Shown here piece by piece: positions 52,165-60,364 of a stretch of DNA of 64,000 bases (position 1 is its first letter; every line of letters starts with the position of its first letter). This DNA is from Leptolyngbya sp. KIOST-1 (lineage in GTDB: Bacteria; Cyanobacteriota; Cyanobacteriia; Phormidesmidales; Phormidesmidaceae): positions 1,612,001 to 1,676,000 of the forward strand of contig NZ_JQFA01000004.1 of NCBI RefSeq assembly GCF_000763385.1, given 5' to 3'. The notes beneath the pieces were generated by a model. The model did not search any database and was not told the DNA's origin. It saw only the letters and a program-made list of their open reading frames with translations. A program made the position numbers and the translations under genes.

Positions 52165-54531
52165 TCAATCGACAGCAGCAGGGGCCGCCTCCGACGTCGC
52201 TGCCGCTGGGGCAACGCTGACCGGGCTGGCGGGCACTGGATCGGCCCAGTCGGGTGTCGCCAGGGCCTTTTCCACCGATTTTGGCGGTGGGAGCAGAGCC
52301 GCAACGGACTCCTCACGGCCCAGGTTATGCTGGGGCGTCGAGATGGTCGAGATTTCGGTATGAGCCCCTGTTCCCCCCGATCGCTGGGGCGGTACGGGCT
52401 GAAACTCGCGCTGCTCGGGGGCTAGCTTCGGTCCCCACTCCAGCAGTTCTTCGTTAAACTCCACCTCCATCTCCGGCGGCACGGCAGAGTCGTCACCGGC
52501 CTCGGGCGAGACAGGGGATGCCGAGGGTGCAACCGGTTCGTTGCCCTTGTCTTCTGGGACGGTCAGCAGCTCGGGCTGGGGCTCAAACACCTCTTGCTCA
52601 TCGGTCTGTTTGGGCGCTAGCTCCACCGGCAGGGTATCTTCGGCCTCAGGCGACACAAAGGGGCTGCTGGGGTCGCTGAGCGCTTCGGGGGGCACCTCTG
52701 GAGCCTTGAGATCCAGCACCACGGGGGACTTTAGCGGCTTATCGAAGTGGGATGAGGCCTGCTCAATGCGCTGCAGCACCTGCTGGTTGGCCTCGCCGCT
52801 GAGGGTTTTGGGCCGTGAGTCGCGCACCCGCACCGGCACCAGCTCTACCCGCATCTGCTCGTCTTTTAGGGATACCTTGAGAACGGCGGAGTCCTGGTTC
52901 TCGAGCGGCTCGTCGGGACGGAAGACAAAGTCCCCCAGGGAGTAGGCGATCGGTCGACCCTTATAGATCTCTCCCCCCTGAATCACCGTGGGGTGGTAGC
53001 CCACGACCACATCGGCGCCCTGGTCAATGGCCAGGCGGGCCAGGTTGGTCTGCATAAAGTTGGGCTGCTCGCTGAGGTGGTCCACCCAGCGGAAGTTCAC
53101 CACAATCCAGTCCACCTCGCTGCGCAGCGCCTGAATGTCGGCCACGATTTCGGGCATCCCCTGGGCGTTGAAGCCAGCCCGATCCTTGAAGGCGGTGGCG
53201 GCTTTGAACGTTTCGACTTCCCTGGCGATCGCCTGGTCTTCGGCCCCCGCCCGTTCCTTGAGGACAGCGGTGTCGTGGGCGGCGTTGCTGCCCCCCATGG
53301 CATAGCTCAGGTAGGCGATCCGCTTGCCCTTGACATCGAGCACCTCGGGGCGGCGGGCCTCCAGGGCGTTGCGTCCGGCCCCAATCCGGTAGAGGCCCTT
53401 GCTGTCGAGGGTGGTCAGGGTTTCGTCGAGGCCTGCCGCCCCGTAGTCCATCAATCGGCTGTGGGTGAGGTTGACAATGTCGACCCCGCTGTTGACCAGC
53501 AGATCGACCGCATCGGCGCGGGTCCGTTGCCGCAGTCCCTCCTCCAGATTGGTCGCCGCCGTTGCCAGGGGCGTGGCCAGATTGACCAGGGCCAGATCGG
53601 CCTCCCCGTAGTCGGCGACATCGGCGAAGAAGCCTCCTGGGGTCGTCAGCGTGTCGGGGGCAATGTCTTCGAGGGAAATATCGCCGCCAAACAGGAGCGT
53701 AACGTCGTCGCTAGGGGCTGGGGTGAGGGTGGGATGGGTGATGACGCCCACGGGCTCCAGGGCCGCATCGACCACCGTAGGCCGATGGCTGTTGCCGCCA
53801 GGCGCACCCGATCGAGACGCAGGCGCACTGGACCGAGATGCGGGGGCGTTGACCAGGGCAGTGGCGGCGTCTCCGGCGTCCGCCGCTGGCCCCCCCCCCC
53901 CACGGTCTACTCGGCCCCACGCGCCCCCAGGTTGGACCTCCGACTGGGCCGAAAACTGGGGCAGGCTGGGGGAGGGGGCCGAGATAATCACCTCCAGCAG
54001 GCAGCCCATGACAAAGGCCGCCACCGCCGAGCCTGATAGGACAAAGGTCCGTAGCGTTTGCAGGCTTTGCCGCGAGAGCTTTTGGGCCGGACGGGGCCCC
54101 CGGATTTGAGCGGGCAGCGGTGAGGCTTTGGGGCGACTGGGCTTGGTGCTGCGATCGGCCTGCAGCCGCTTGAGGGCGGGGGTGACAATCTTGATCCGCT
54201 GCTGCCAGAGGATTTGACGATGTCCCAGGGGCCGCGCCACCACGCAGATTCCCTCGATCAGCTCAGAGTTGAGCAGCCAGACTCGGTGGCACAAAAACCG
54301 CAGCAGCCGATCGCGGATGGGCGGTCGCTGAAACTCCACCACCAGCTTCAGGCAACCCGGGCGATCGGCCTGCACCTGGACAAAAATGCCCTGGGTTGCC
54401 AGGGGCTGGTTTAGCCACAGGGCAATGTCGCGAAAATAGCCCGCTGCCGCCCGCTCTCGCACGGTGAGGGGCTGCGCCAACGGTTCCAGGGAAACCAGCC
54501 GAGGCTGAGGGGGAACGACCGCACTAATCAT
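52165..54531 (-). CDS. CapA family protein (poly-gamma-glutamate synthesis-like) with extended N- and C-terminal regions
   Basis: A 788-residue protein. N-terminal 170 residues are basic and unlike known domains (a TolB-like small domain is possible). A membrane helix follows near 170-195 (TFVLSGSAVAAFVMGCLLEVII). The CapA metallophosphatase-like domain is about 270-560: VTLLFGGDISLEDI, EADLALVNLATPLA, NLTHSRLMDYGAAGL (altered from NNH), KRIAYLSYAMGG, DWIVVNFRWVDHLSEQPN (altered HWG), VVVGYHPTVIQGGEIYKGRPIAYSLGDFVF. The last 220 residues are acidic and Pro-rich. Most metal ligands are conserved, but some (NH, HWG) are changed, so catalytic activity is uncertain. Capsule or cell-surface polymer role is inferred. 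Confidence 0.85.
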   Translation of the reverse strand: MISAVVPPQPRLVSLEPLAQPLTVRERAAAGYFRDIALWLNQPLATQGIFVQVQADRPGCLKLVVEFQRPPIRDRLLRFLCHRVWLLNSELIEGICVVARPLGHRQILWQQRIKIVTPALKRLQADRSTKPSRPKASPLPAQIRGPRPAQKLSRQSLQTLRTFVLSGSAVAAFVMGCLLEVIISAPSPSLPQFSAQSEVQPGGAWGRVDRGGGGPAADAGDAATALVNAPASRSSAPASRSGAPGGNSHRPTVVDAALEPVGVITHPTLTPAPSDDVTLLFGGDISLEDIAPDTLTTPGGFFADVADYGEADLALVNLATPLATAATNLEEGLRQRTRADAVDLLVNSGVDIVNLTHSRLMDYGAAGLDETLTTLDSKGLYRIGAGRNALEARRPEVLDVKGKRIAYLSYAMGGSNAAHDTAVLKERAGAEDQAIAREVETFKAATAFKDRAGFNAQGMPEIVADIQALRSEVDWIVVNFRWVDHLSEQPNFMQTNLARLAIDQGADVVVGYHPTVIQGGEIYKGRPIAYSLGDFVFRPDEPLENQDSAVLKVSLKDEQMRVELVPVRVRDSRPKTLSGEANQQVLQRIEQASSHFDKPLKSPVVLDLKAPEVPPEALSDPSSPFVSPEAEDTLPVELAPKQTDEQEVFEPQPELLTVPEDKGNEPVAPSASPVSPEAGDDSAVPPEMEVEFNEELLEWGPKLAPEQREFQPVPPQRSGGTGAHTEISTISTPQHNLGREESVAALLPPPKSVEKALATPDWADPVPASPVSVAPAAATSEAAPAAVD

Positions 54532-54817
54532 AGGAATGCAAACACAGGTAAAACGGCATTGGCAGAGTGGCCCGATCGCGCCCCAAACCCCAGAGCCAGA
54601 GTCCCCAAGTCAGAGGCCGAAACCGCCACGGCAAACGCATTGCCCCAATCATAGTGCAGACTTGAAAGGGCGGCACATCCATCCTTTTACCGATCCCAAT
54701 TACCGATCCCCAGGGCCTGACGCTGGGGTTCTGCCCCTGCCGATACAGACCGGCACAGGGCTATCCCAATAATGTTGCTCTAGTATATTTTGTCTGCTAA
54801 TTGGGTACAGTTGGCCC

Positions 54818-55082
54818 CTACAGCAGCGCGATCGCCCGCTGTGCCCGCCGTGGGTTTGCTTCGATGTAGCCCACCAACACCTTTAAATCCTGGTGCCCTG
54901 TAATCGACTGCAGGGTTTTCAGGTCTACCCCCTTTTCAGACAGCCGCGTGATCAGTGTGCGTCTGAAGCTGTGGGTGCTGTAGCCCTTATGGTCTAGCCC
55001 GGCCCGCTCCAGGGCCCGGCGCAAAAAGTTGTCGCAGGCCTGAAACGACATCGGCCCCAGGTCGCCGGGGAACAGTGGACCG
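54818..55082 (-). pseudogene. Remnant of a tyrosine recombinase (C-terminal 88 codons)
   Basis: Encodes AGPLFPGDLGPMSFQACDN onward to RAQRAIALL, with HSFRR, GHQDL and VLVGYIE, the last third of the recombinase at 55173-55748. Similarity to that gene begins at about 55082 and stops abruptly; upstream is unrelated sequence. The two copies differ by roughly one base in eight, almost all silent, while the proteins differ at only two or so positions in this stretch. So they diverged under selection as separate genes, not by recent duplication. Confidence 0.85.
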
Positions 55083-55172
55083 GCATACGTGGGGGCTTAA
55101 TGAAAACGCTTTATCAATTTAACGTTATTCTGTCGGATCTATCTAGCCAGATGGGTACAAACGCACCCCTCT

Positions 55173-55748
55173 TTATAGAAGCGCGATCGCCCGCTGCGCT
55201 CGCCGGGGGTTTGCTTCCACATACCCCACCAAAACCTTTAAATCCTGATGCCCTGTGATCGACTGCAAGGTCTTCAGGTCGACCCCCTTTTCAGAGAGCC
55301 GTGTGATCAGTGTTCGCCTGAAGCTATGGGTGCTGTAGCCCTTGTGATCCAACCCGGCTCGCTCCAACGCTCGCCGCAAAAAGTTGTCGCAGGCCTGGAA
55401 CGACATTGGCCCCAGCTCACCTGGGAACAGTGGCCCATCAATAGGCGGCTCGTAGGCCGTCAGGAGCTCTCCCAGGGTTGGGTGTGTAGGGCACTCCCGA
55501 GTTCTGCGCACACCTCCCGGCGTAGCCTTTCGAGTTCTGGCCCTGAAGGTGATAAACGCCCTGGGCCTGCCATGCAGATCGTAAACGTCGGAAACCTGGA
55601 GCTGTCGAACGGCTCCCATGCGCTCCCCAGTCCATCGGGCAATGTCGAACATTAGCCGGTGCTTTGGATTCTCTATTTGTTTACGCAGCTTAACTAAATC
55701 GGCGTCAGTGAAGATCGAAGCTTTGCCGTGGCGATTGTTTTTTGCCAA
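55173..55748 (-). CDS. Short tyrosine recombinase / phage-type integrase
   Basis: A 191-residue catalytic-domain-only integrase. Active-site residues: Arg43 in TGERMGAVRQL, His141-x-x-Arg144 in HSFRR, His167 in TGHQDL, and nucleophile Tyr176 in LVGYVE. There is no N-terminal SAM-like core-binding domain, so it depends on few DNA contacts or a partner. Its stop lies close to a possible att site (TGGGTACA, about 15-20 bases downstream). Start at ATG 55748 (MAKNNRHGKAS). A divergent 210-base AT-richer region separates it from the 102-residue gene and probably holds both promoters. Confidence 0.9.
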   Translation of the reverse strand: MAKNNRHGKASIFTDADLVKLRKQIENPKHRLMFDIARWTGERMGAVRQLQVSDVYDLHGRPRAFITFRARTRKATPGGVRRTRECPTHPTLGELLTAYEPPIDGPLFPGELGPMSFQACDNFLRRALERAGLDHKGYSTHSFRRTLITRLSEKGVDLKTLQSITGHQDLKVLVGYVEANPRRAQRAIALL

Positions 55749-55909
55749 TTTTTAGATTCTGTCTTTTTGATAGTTAACCCTGCTAACAGGAAAAGCATCA
55801 AAGAACAGCCTCATAAACTACCTGCAATTATGCCCACAATCCTTGAAGGGTGGCTATTACAGGAGTTTCAATAATTAATTTCTTTTACCCAAAAGCTCAT
55901 CTTGCCGCC

Positions 55910-55949
55910 CTAGGCGCGATCGGCCTAGAACTGGTCTAGTTTCTCCTAG
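55910..55949. promoter_or_regulatory. Cluster of four CTAG sites, possible operator
   Basis: CTAG occurs at 55910, 55925, 55936 and 55946, within 40 bases and 8-45 bases before ATG 55958. CTAG is normally scarce in bacterial genomes. Spacings of 15, 11 and 10 bases put the last sites on one face of the helix, which suggests binding of a dimeric regulator. No known consensus was matched. Confidence 0.4.
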
Positions 55950-55957
55950 CAAAAATC

Positions 55958-56266
55958 ATGGTCGATTTCAACCGAGCTACCGACATGCCCGCCGCGATCA
56001 ACACATTAGAGCGCTACGTTGCCCATGGCGTCCTCACCCTAAACAACCTGTTCAGTGCCTTGACCTATCAGGAGCTGCCGGGCGCGTTGCTGGAGCGGGT
56101 CTGTGATGTGAACATTGTCACCGCTGCCGACGGCACTACCCGGCTGATCGCCCGCATAAGCCTACCCCTCGACCCCGCTTATATCACCTCAACAACTCAA
56201 AAGCTCTGGACGTTTGCCCAGGAGTTCAAAGAGGCCACTATCCCCGCCGCTTATAAGGTGGATTAG
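55958..56266 (+). CDS. Unrecognised 102-residue element protein
   Basis: MVDFNRATDMPAAINTLERY..., a mixed alpha/beta acidic protein without a signal peptide. It contains VCDVNIVTAADGTTRLIARISLPLDPAYITSTTQKLWTFAQEF. No family recognised. The stop overlaps the GTG start of the next gene (TAGTG), so the two are translationally coupled. Position right after the recombinase promoter region suggests an early or structural element gene; neither can be chosen. Confidence 0.7.
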   Translation: MVDFNRATDMPAAINTLERYVAHGVLTLNNLFSALTYQELPGALLERVCDVNIVTAADGTTRLIARISLPLDPAYITSTTQKLWTFAQEFKEATIPAAYKVD

Positions 56267-57564
56267 TGAGCGTCTCAAGCATGTATACCTGGCTTGAGAC
56301 AACCACAGGAATGAGGTTGCCGACAGCCCAAACCCACACCCCTGCCAGCACTCCAGCAGCAGGCGGGGGCAGTGGCGGTGTCTACCGCGTCAACACTGCC
56401 CCGCCTGCTGCCCCGGTCAATCGGGGCTCTCCATTGCCTACAGGTCGGTTAAAACCCAGCTTTAACGCAGATCCTTTCGTCAGCTATCAGCCAGGCTACG
56501 AACCGTCCTACAGCCGCCTGACGCCTCAATCGGCGGCCAACCCGGCAATTACTCCTAACCGGCCTGCGGTGTCTCCGGCCAGGCCCCCGGCCTCGACCTA
56601 CGCAAACGCTCAACCCGTGGTCAACCGTGCCTACACCCCCGGCGCAAACTACCGACCAGGTGGATCAGGCATCGCGGCGAAAAATGCCGCCGCTGCCGCC
56701 GGTGCTACAGGCGCTCAGGCAGCAGCAGCTGCTCGCGCTGCTGCCCCTCGCGTTGTGTCCCCCGCCATGGCAGCGCGTGGCTCCTTGAGTGGTGCCCCCC
56801 TGATTGGCGCTGTCATGTCCGGGCCAGTATCAGCCGGGTTCGTTAAAGCCGCTGGCGGTAGCTGGTGGGAAGCTACAGGTGCTGGTGTGGGCGCTACGGT
56901 GGGGACGGTCTTAGGTCAAGCTGGCGGGGCTGCTGCAGGCGCTGCAGCCACAGTCAACCCCGCCGGGGTTGTCGTGGGTTCATACGCTGGCGGTACAGCT
57001 GGCGGCCTGGCCGGTGCTGCTTTCGGTCGCCGGATCGGCGGTGGGCTTGGGCGGCTGCCCATGGCCCGCCCTGTCGGTGCTGCGGTGGCGGGCTATCTCC
57101 AGGGTGGAGCCGTCGGCGCAGCTGGCCGCCTGTTCGGCAATGCTACATATGATGGGTTCCTGCAGGGGGACGATGTAGCCGGGCCCGCGATCGCCCAACC
57201 GGAGGATGGCTTACCTCAACCGGCAACAAACGGTCTAAGCTGGCCCGCTAATTTAGGCAGCTTTTTCCATCGTCCCAGCGGCTCAAACGGTATCCCTACA
57301 ACCATCTGCGGCAAAGTTCTAAACCCGGAAATTTTCTTCAGGGCCGACAATAACTTTTTTTTGAGCGGGAATATTCAGTACCAGGCAACGCCTGACGCCC
57401 CAATTCAAACTATGACAGTTTGGCGCAACCTGAATTGGAATGGTCCCGGCGGTGGTGTAAACATCACCATTGCAAGCTGCAACACTCCGGATTATTCGAC
57501 ACCCGGCACCAACTCTCAACCACCCAACCGCCCCACCGATCGCCCTCAACGCGCACTCCCATGA
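56266..57564 (+). CDS. Glycine/alanine-rich element protein, probably 3' truncated at the larC junction
   Basis: A 432-residue frame from GTG 56266. Residues 20-150 are Pro/Ser/Ala-rich and disordered-looking. About 150-290 are a Gly/Ala zipper region (GAVMSGPVSAGFVKAAGGSWWEATGAGVGATVGTVLGQAGGAAAGAAATVNPAGVVVG...), typical of membrane-inserting or assembling proteins. The last 100 residues contain a short beta-rich domain (ITIASCNTPDYSTP). The frame ends RPTDRPQRALP, and from about 57547 the DNA is larC in another frame. So the natural C-terminus was probably lost. Function unknown; a structural or toxin-translocating protein would both fit. Confidence 0.65.
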   Translation: MSVSSMYTWLETTTGMRLPTAQTHTPASTPAAGGGSGGVYRVNTAPPAAPVNRGSPLPTGRLKPSFNADPFVSYQPGYEPSYSRLTPQSAANPAITPNRPAVSPARPPASTYANAQPVVNRAYTPGANYRPGGSGIAAKNAAAAAGATGAQAAAAARAAAPRVVSPAMAARGSLSGAPLIGAVMSGPVSAGFVKAAGGSWWEATGAGVGATVGTVLGQAGGAAAGAAATVNPAGVVVGSYAGGTAGGLAGAAFGRRIGGGLGRLPMARPVGAAVAGYLQGGAVGAAGRLFGNATYDGFLQGDDVAGPAIAQPEDGLPQPATNGLSWPANLGSFFHRPSGSNGIPTTICGKVLNPEIFFRADNNFFLSGNIQYQATPDAPIQTMTVWRNLNWNGPGGGVNITIASCNTPDYSTPGTNSQPPNRPTDRPQRALP

Positions 57565-58711
57565 ACACGGTCACGGGGAGCACCATCGCGATCCCACGGC
57601 CAGCGCCACCCGCAACCTGCCTGCGATCGAGCAGTTGATCACCCAGGCGAACCTGCCCGATCGCGCCCAGCGATGGAGTCTGGCCGTTTTTCAAACCTTG
57701 GCTAGGGCCGAGGCCGCCGTCCACGGCATCGCCATCGATCAGGTGCACTTCCACGAAGTGGGGGCCATTGATGCCATTGTTGATATTGTGGGCGCTTGCC
57801 TGGGGTTTGACTATTTAAATATTGACACTCTGGTCTGCTCTCCCCTGCCCACCGGACGAGGGCGCGTCAGGGCCGCCCACGGCTGGCTCCCCGTGCCTGC
57901 TCCCGCCGTGCTCAAGCTGCTGGAGCAGCACCGGGTCCCCCTCTACAGCAACGGGCTCGACGGCGAACTGGTCACCCCCACCGGGGCCGCGATCGCCACC
58001 ACCCTGGCCCACCACTTTGGCGACCCACCGGCCATGACCCTGCACCGCACCGGGTTGGGGGCCGGGGGCAAAACGCTCCCCGTAGCCAACGCGCTGCGCC
58101 TGTGGATTGGTGTCGCCGAGGCTGGGCCCGCCTCATCCCCCACAGCTCCGTCCCCAACCCGACCCCTGGCCACCCAGCCCCAGCCACCAACCCCAGAACA
58201 GCGCGGCCAGCCTCCCGATATCGAGGTAGCCTACGATCGCGACACCGTCATCCTGCTAGAAACCCAGGTGGATGACCTCGTTCCCCAGGCCATCGGCTAC
58301 CTCTACGATCGCCTCTTTGCGGTTGGAGCCCTGGACGTCTTTACCCAGCCTGTATCGATGAAAAAATCGCGACCGGGCCTGCTCCTCACCGTTATTTGCC
58401 GCCCTGACCATGAACCCCGCTGCACGGATATCCTCTTTGCTGAGACCTCTACCCTGGGTATTCGTCGCCAGCCTCAGCAGCGGTGGGTGCTGCCCCGCTC
58501 CCTGCAAACCCTAGAAACCCCCTACGGCCCCATCAGCCTCAAATTGGCCTACCATCCCCAAACCCAGTCCGTCCTGAACGCCCAGCCCGAATACGAAGAC
58601 TGCGCAGCCGCGGCCCGCGATCGGGGCATCCCCTGGCAGGTGGTGTACCACGCAGCGCTGAGCACCTGGTACTGTCAACCCTCTCGCTCTCCTGAGCTGT
58701 CCTCCGACTGA
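57550..58711 (+). pseudogene. larC: 5'-truncated larC (nickel insertion protein of pincer cofactor synthesis)
   Basis: From about 57550 the frame reads HSHEHGHGEHHRDPTASATRNLPAIEQLITQANLPDRAQRWSLAVFQTLARAEAAVHG, the His-rich loop and middle of LarC, and continues to the normal C-terminus (DRGIPWQVVYHAA near the end, TGA 58709-58711). The N-terminal 70-80 residues (usual start with an aspartate-rich ILYFD-x-x-x-G-I-S-GDM motif) are missing and are not found to the left. Upstream sequence belongs to an unrelated element gene. An open frame from 57470 exists but its first 27 codons are not LarC-like. LarC normally works after LarE, which is present at 26653-27474. Confidence 0.85.
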
Positions 58712-58822
58712 GGTTGACTGGCCTCTAGATCAGAGCCTAGCTCAAAGCGACCCTCCGACAAACCCGGTGATAGCTCTTCCTGGATCCACGCCTCAGCCAC
58801 CTCAGGCGGGTTTTTGTAAACC

Positions 58823-59839
58823 ATGCCTTCCATAATCGGTGTTGAGGTGGCTAAGACCTCAATTCTTTGCTGTGCCGTCGACAGTCACAGCATCCCCGGC
58901 GACCTGGCCCAATTTGCCCGGTCCTACACCCCGGTAACCCTGCTCAGCAATCTAAGCGGCGTGCAGACGCTGTTAGAGCTGGGCGATATCTACGTGCTGG
59001 AACCAACCGGCGACTACTCCAAAATCTGGATCGATACCCTCAAGTCCAACGGTAAAACCGTGCTCAGGGTCAATCCTAAGCGAGTTACGGCCCTAAAAGC
59101 CTACTCCGGCGTAGCCAACAAAACCGACCGTTACGACGCGGCCTTTCTGGCCCTCTACGGTGCCCTAAATCTGGATAAGGCATCGGCATTCCTGAGCGAC
59201 TTCGCCGAAGACTTGCGGGCGGCTACCCTGCACCATCAGTTTCTTACCCGCATGACCGGAAACCATCAGCGGCGGCTGTGGCAGCTGCTCAGCCACGAAT
59301 GGCCGGAGGTGTGCCGCACGGCCTCCGGCAAAAAGCCTCAGCAGAATCGAGACTGGCTCTACCCCAAACCCCCGGCCCTGTGGCGCTTTATTGCGGGCCA
59401 GCCAACCAACACGACCGCCCGCCGCCAGGCCCAGCTCGACGCTACCATCGGCACCGGCCTTACCGATCTAAGCCGAGCCCTGGCCGCTCAGATCTGTGAG
59501 CTGGAGCGGCAGCAGCTTCCCTACGAGGAAAAAATTAGCGCCCTGCTGGAGTCGTCTCAGTTCAAGCCCTATCACGCCGTCTTCAACGCCTTCGGGTTTG
59601 GTGAGATGACGCGCGCCGTCATCCTCAGCCGCATTTACCCCCTAAGCCAATTTCTAGGGGAAGACGGTCAGCCCATCAAAACCAAAGCACCCAGCGAAAA
59701 GGGTCGCTATCACCGCCGAAACCGAAGCCTGGGCGCGTTCCGCCTGGCCCTGGGCCTTGGCACCCAGGCCTACCAATCCGGCCAAGAGCGCCGCCACAAG
59801 CCCGCAGGCTCAAAGGTCCCACCACCGCGATGGGCGTAG
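58823..59839 (+). CDS. IS110/Piv-like DEDD recombinase or transposase, variant active site
   Basis: A 338-residue protein. N-terminal RuvC-like domain: IIGVEVAKTSILCCAV (Glu8 replaces the usual first Asp), VLEPTGDYSKIW (Glu60) and KTDRYDAAFLALYG (Asp102, Asp105), so the tetrad reads E-E-D-D. The C-terminal Tnp_20-like domain is visible as FNAFGFGEMTRAVILSRIYP and LGLGTQAYQSG. The reading frame ends in VPPPRWA, and the usual last helices (GGSK-x-x-R-x-x-L) are absent or shifted to another frame, so the protein may be truncated. I found no inverted repeats around it, as expected for IS110-type elements. It may be a resident recombinase of the accessory element and not an insertion sequence. Confidence 0.7.
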   Translation: MPSIIGVEVAKTSILCCAVDSHSIPGDLAQFARSYTPVTLLSNLSGVQTLLELGDIYVLEPTGDYSKIWIDTLKSNGKTVLRVNPKRVTALKAYSGVANKTDRYDAAFLALYGALNLDKASAFLSDFAEDLRAATLHHQFLTRMTGNHQRRLWQLLSHEWPEVCRTASGKKPQQNRDWLYPKPPALWRFIAGQPTNTTARRQAQLDATIGTGLTDLSRALAAQICELERQQLPYEEKISALLESSQFKPYHAVFNAFGFGEMTRAVILSRIYPLSQFLGEDGQPIKTKAPSEKGRYHRRNRSLGAFRLALGLGTQAYQSGQERRHKPAGSKVPPPRWA

Positions 59840-59884
59840 CGGCCCGGCTGCTGGCGGTGGCGGTGGCCACCGTGGCGATCGTGG

Positions 59885-60364
59885 TCATTTTCGACGATTA
59901 GCCCGCCGCCCGGCCCGCCAGCCGTCGATCATCGCCAGTACATCAGCGTGCGATCGCCTCTCGACGTGAACCGCCTGGTGAACCCGGTAGGCTCGGTTGG
60001 CCACTACTAACCTAGTCAGCGCCCCGCCGGGGATGTGACGCACGCCTTCAAGCTTCCAGCCCCTACCCCAGCGATAGCGGTAGTAGGTTTTGCCCTTGCT
60101 GGTGTAGGGGCCGCACTCTGACCAGAAATCGCTAGAACGTCGAGAATTGGCTATGTCGGAAGCACAGTCGGCGATCGCAACCGGATTCCGACATAAGACC
60201 CGATCCTCTATGTCGGAAATGTCGTCAAAATCGCTGAAACCCCCTGAAATCAGTATGTCGGAAACGCTGTCGGAATTTTCGATAGCAGGGGCCGCGATCG
60301 AGGGCCTATTACAGGAGAGCAGCGCCAAAATCAAAGGCTGGGCCAACACCGACGGCCAGGACAT
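59885..60364 (-). CDS. Unrecognised small basic protein with YYRYRWGRGWKLE motif; start uncertain
   Basis: The C-terminal 80 residues (GPYTSKGKTYYRYRWGRGWKLEGVRHIPGGALTRLVVANRAYRVHQAVHVERR...) look like a genuine small basic domain with KGKTYY-x-R-x-R pattern known from small cyanobacterial DNA-binding-type proteins. The N-terminal half (SDILISGGFSDFDDISDIEDR) repeats Ser-Asp-Ile because it crosses the TATGTCGGAA repeats. The ATG at 60364 is one option; the true start may be much closer to the conserved part. It overlaps the gene at 60153 in antisense. Confidence 0.4.
   Translation of the reverse strand: MSWPSVLAQPLILALLSCNRPSIAAPAIENSDSVSDILISGGFSDFDDISDIEDRVLCRNPVAIADCASDIANSRRSSDFWSECGPYTSKGKTYYRYRWGRGWKLEGVRHIPGGALTRLVVANRAYRVHQAVHVERRSHADVLAMIDGWRAGRRANRRK
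60152..60263. repeat. TATGTCGGAA repeat cluster
   Basis: TATGTCGGAA occurs at 60152-60161, 60209-60218 and 60254-60263, and inverted (TTCCGACATA) at 60186-60195. Each direct copy contains an ATG-TCG-GAA in the same reading frame (spacings 57 and 45 bases). This is either a set of operator sites over alternative starts, or iteron-like repeats. Confidence 0.75.

Noticed and set aside
58675..58824. 49-codon minus-strand frame MVYKNPPEVAEAWIQEEL between larC and the DEDD gene
   Set aside because: The text looks protein-like, but it overlaps the 3' end of larC in antisense and its ATG coincides with the start of the + strand gene; no support beyond the frame.
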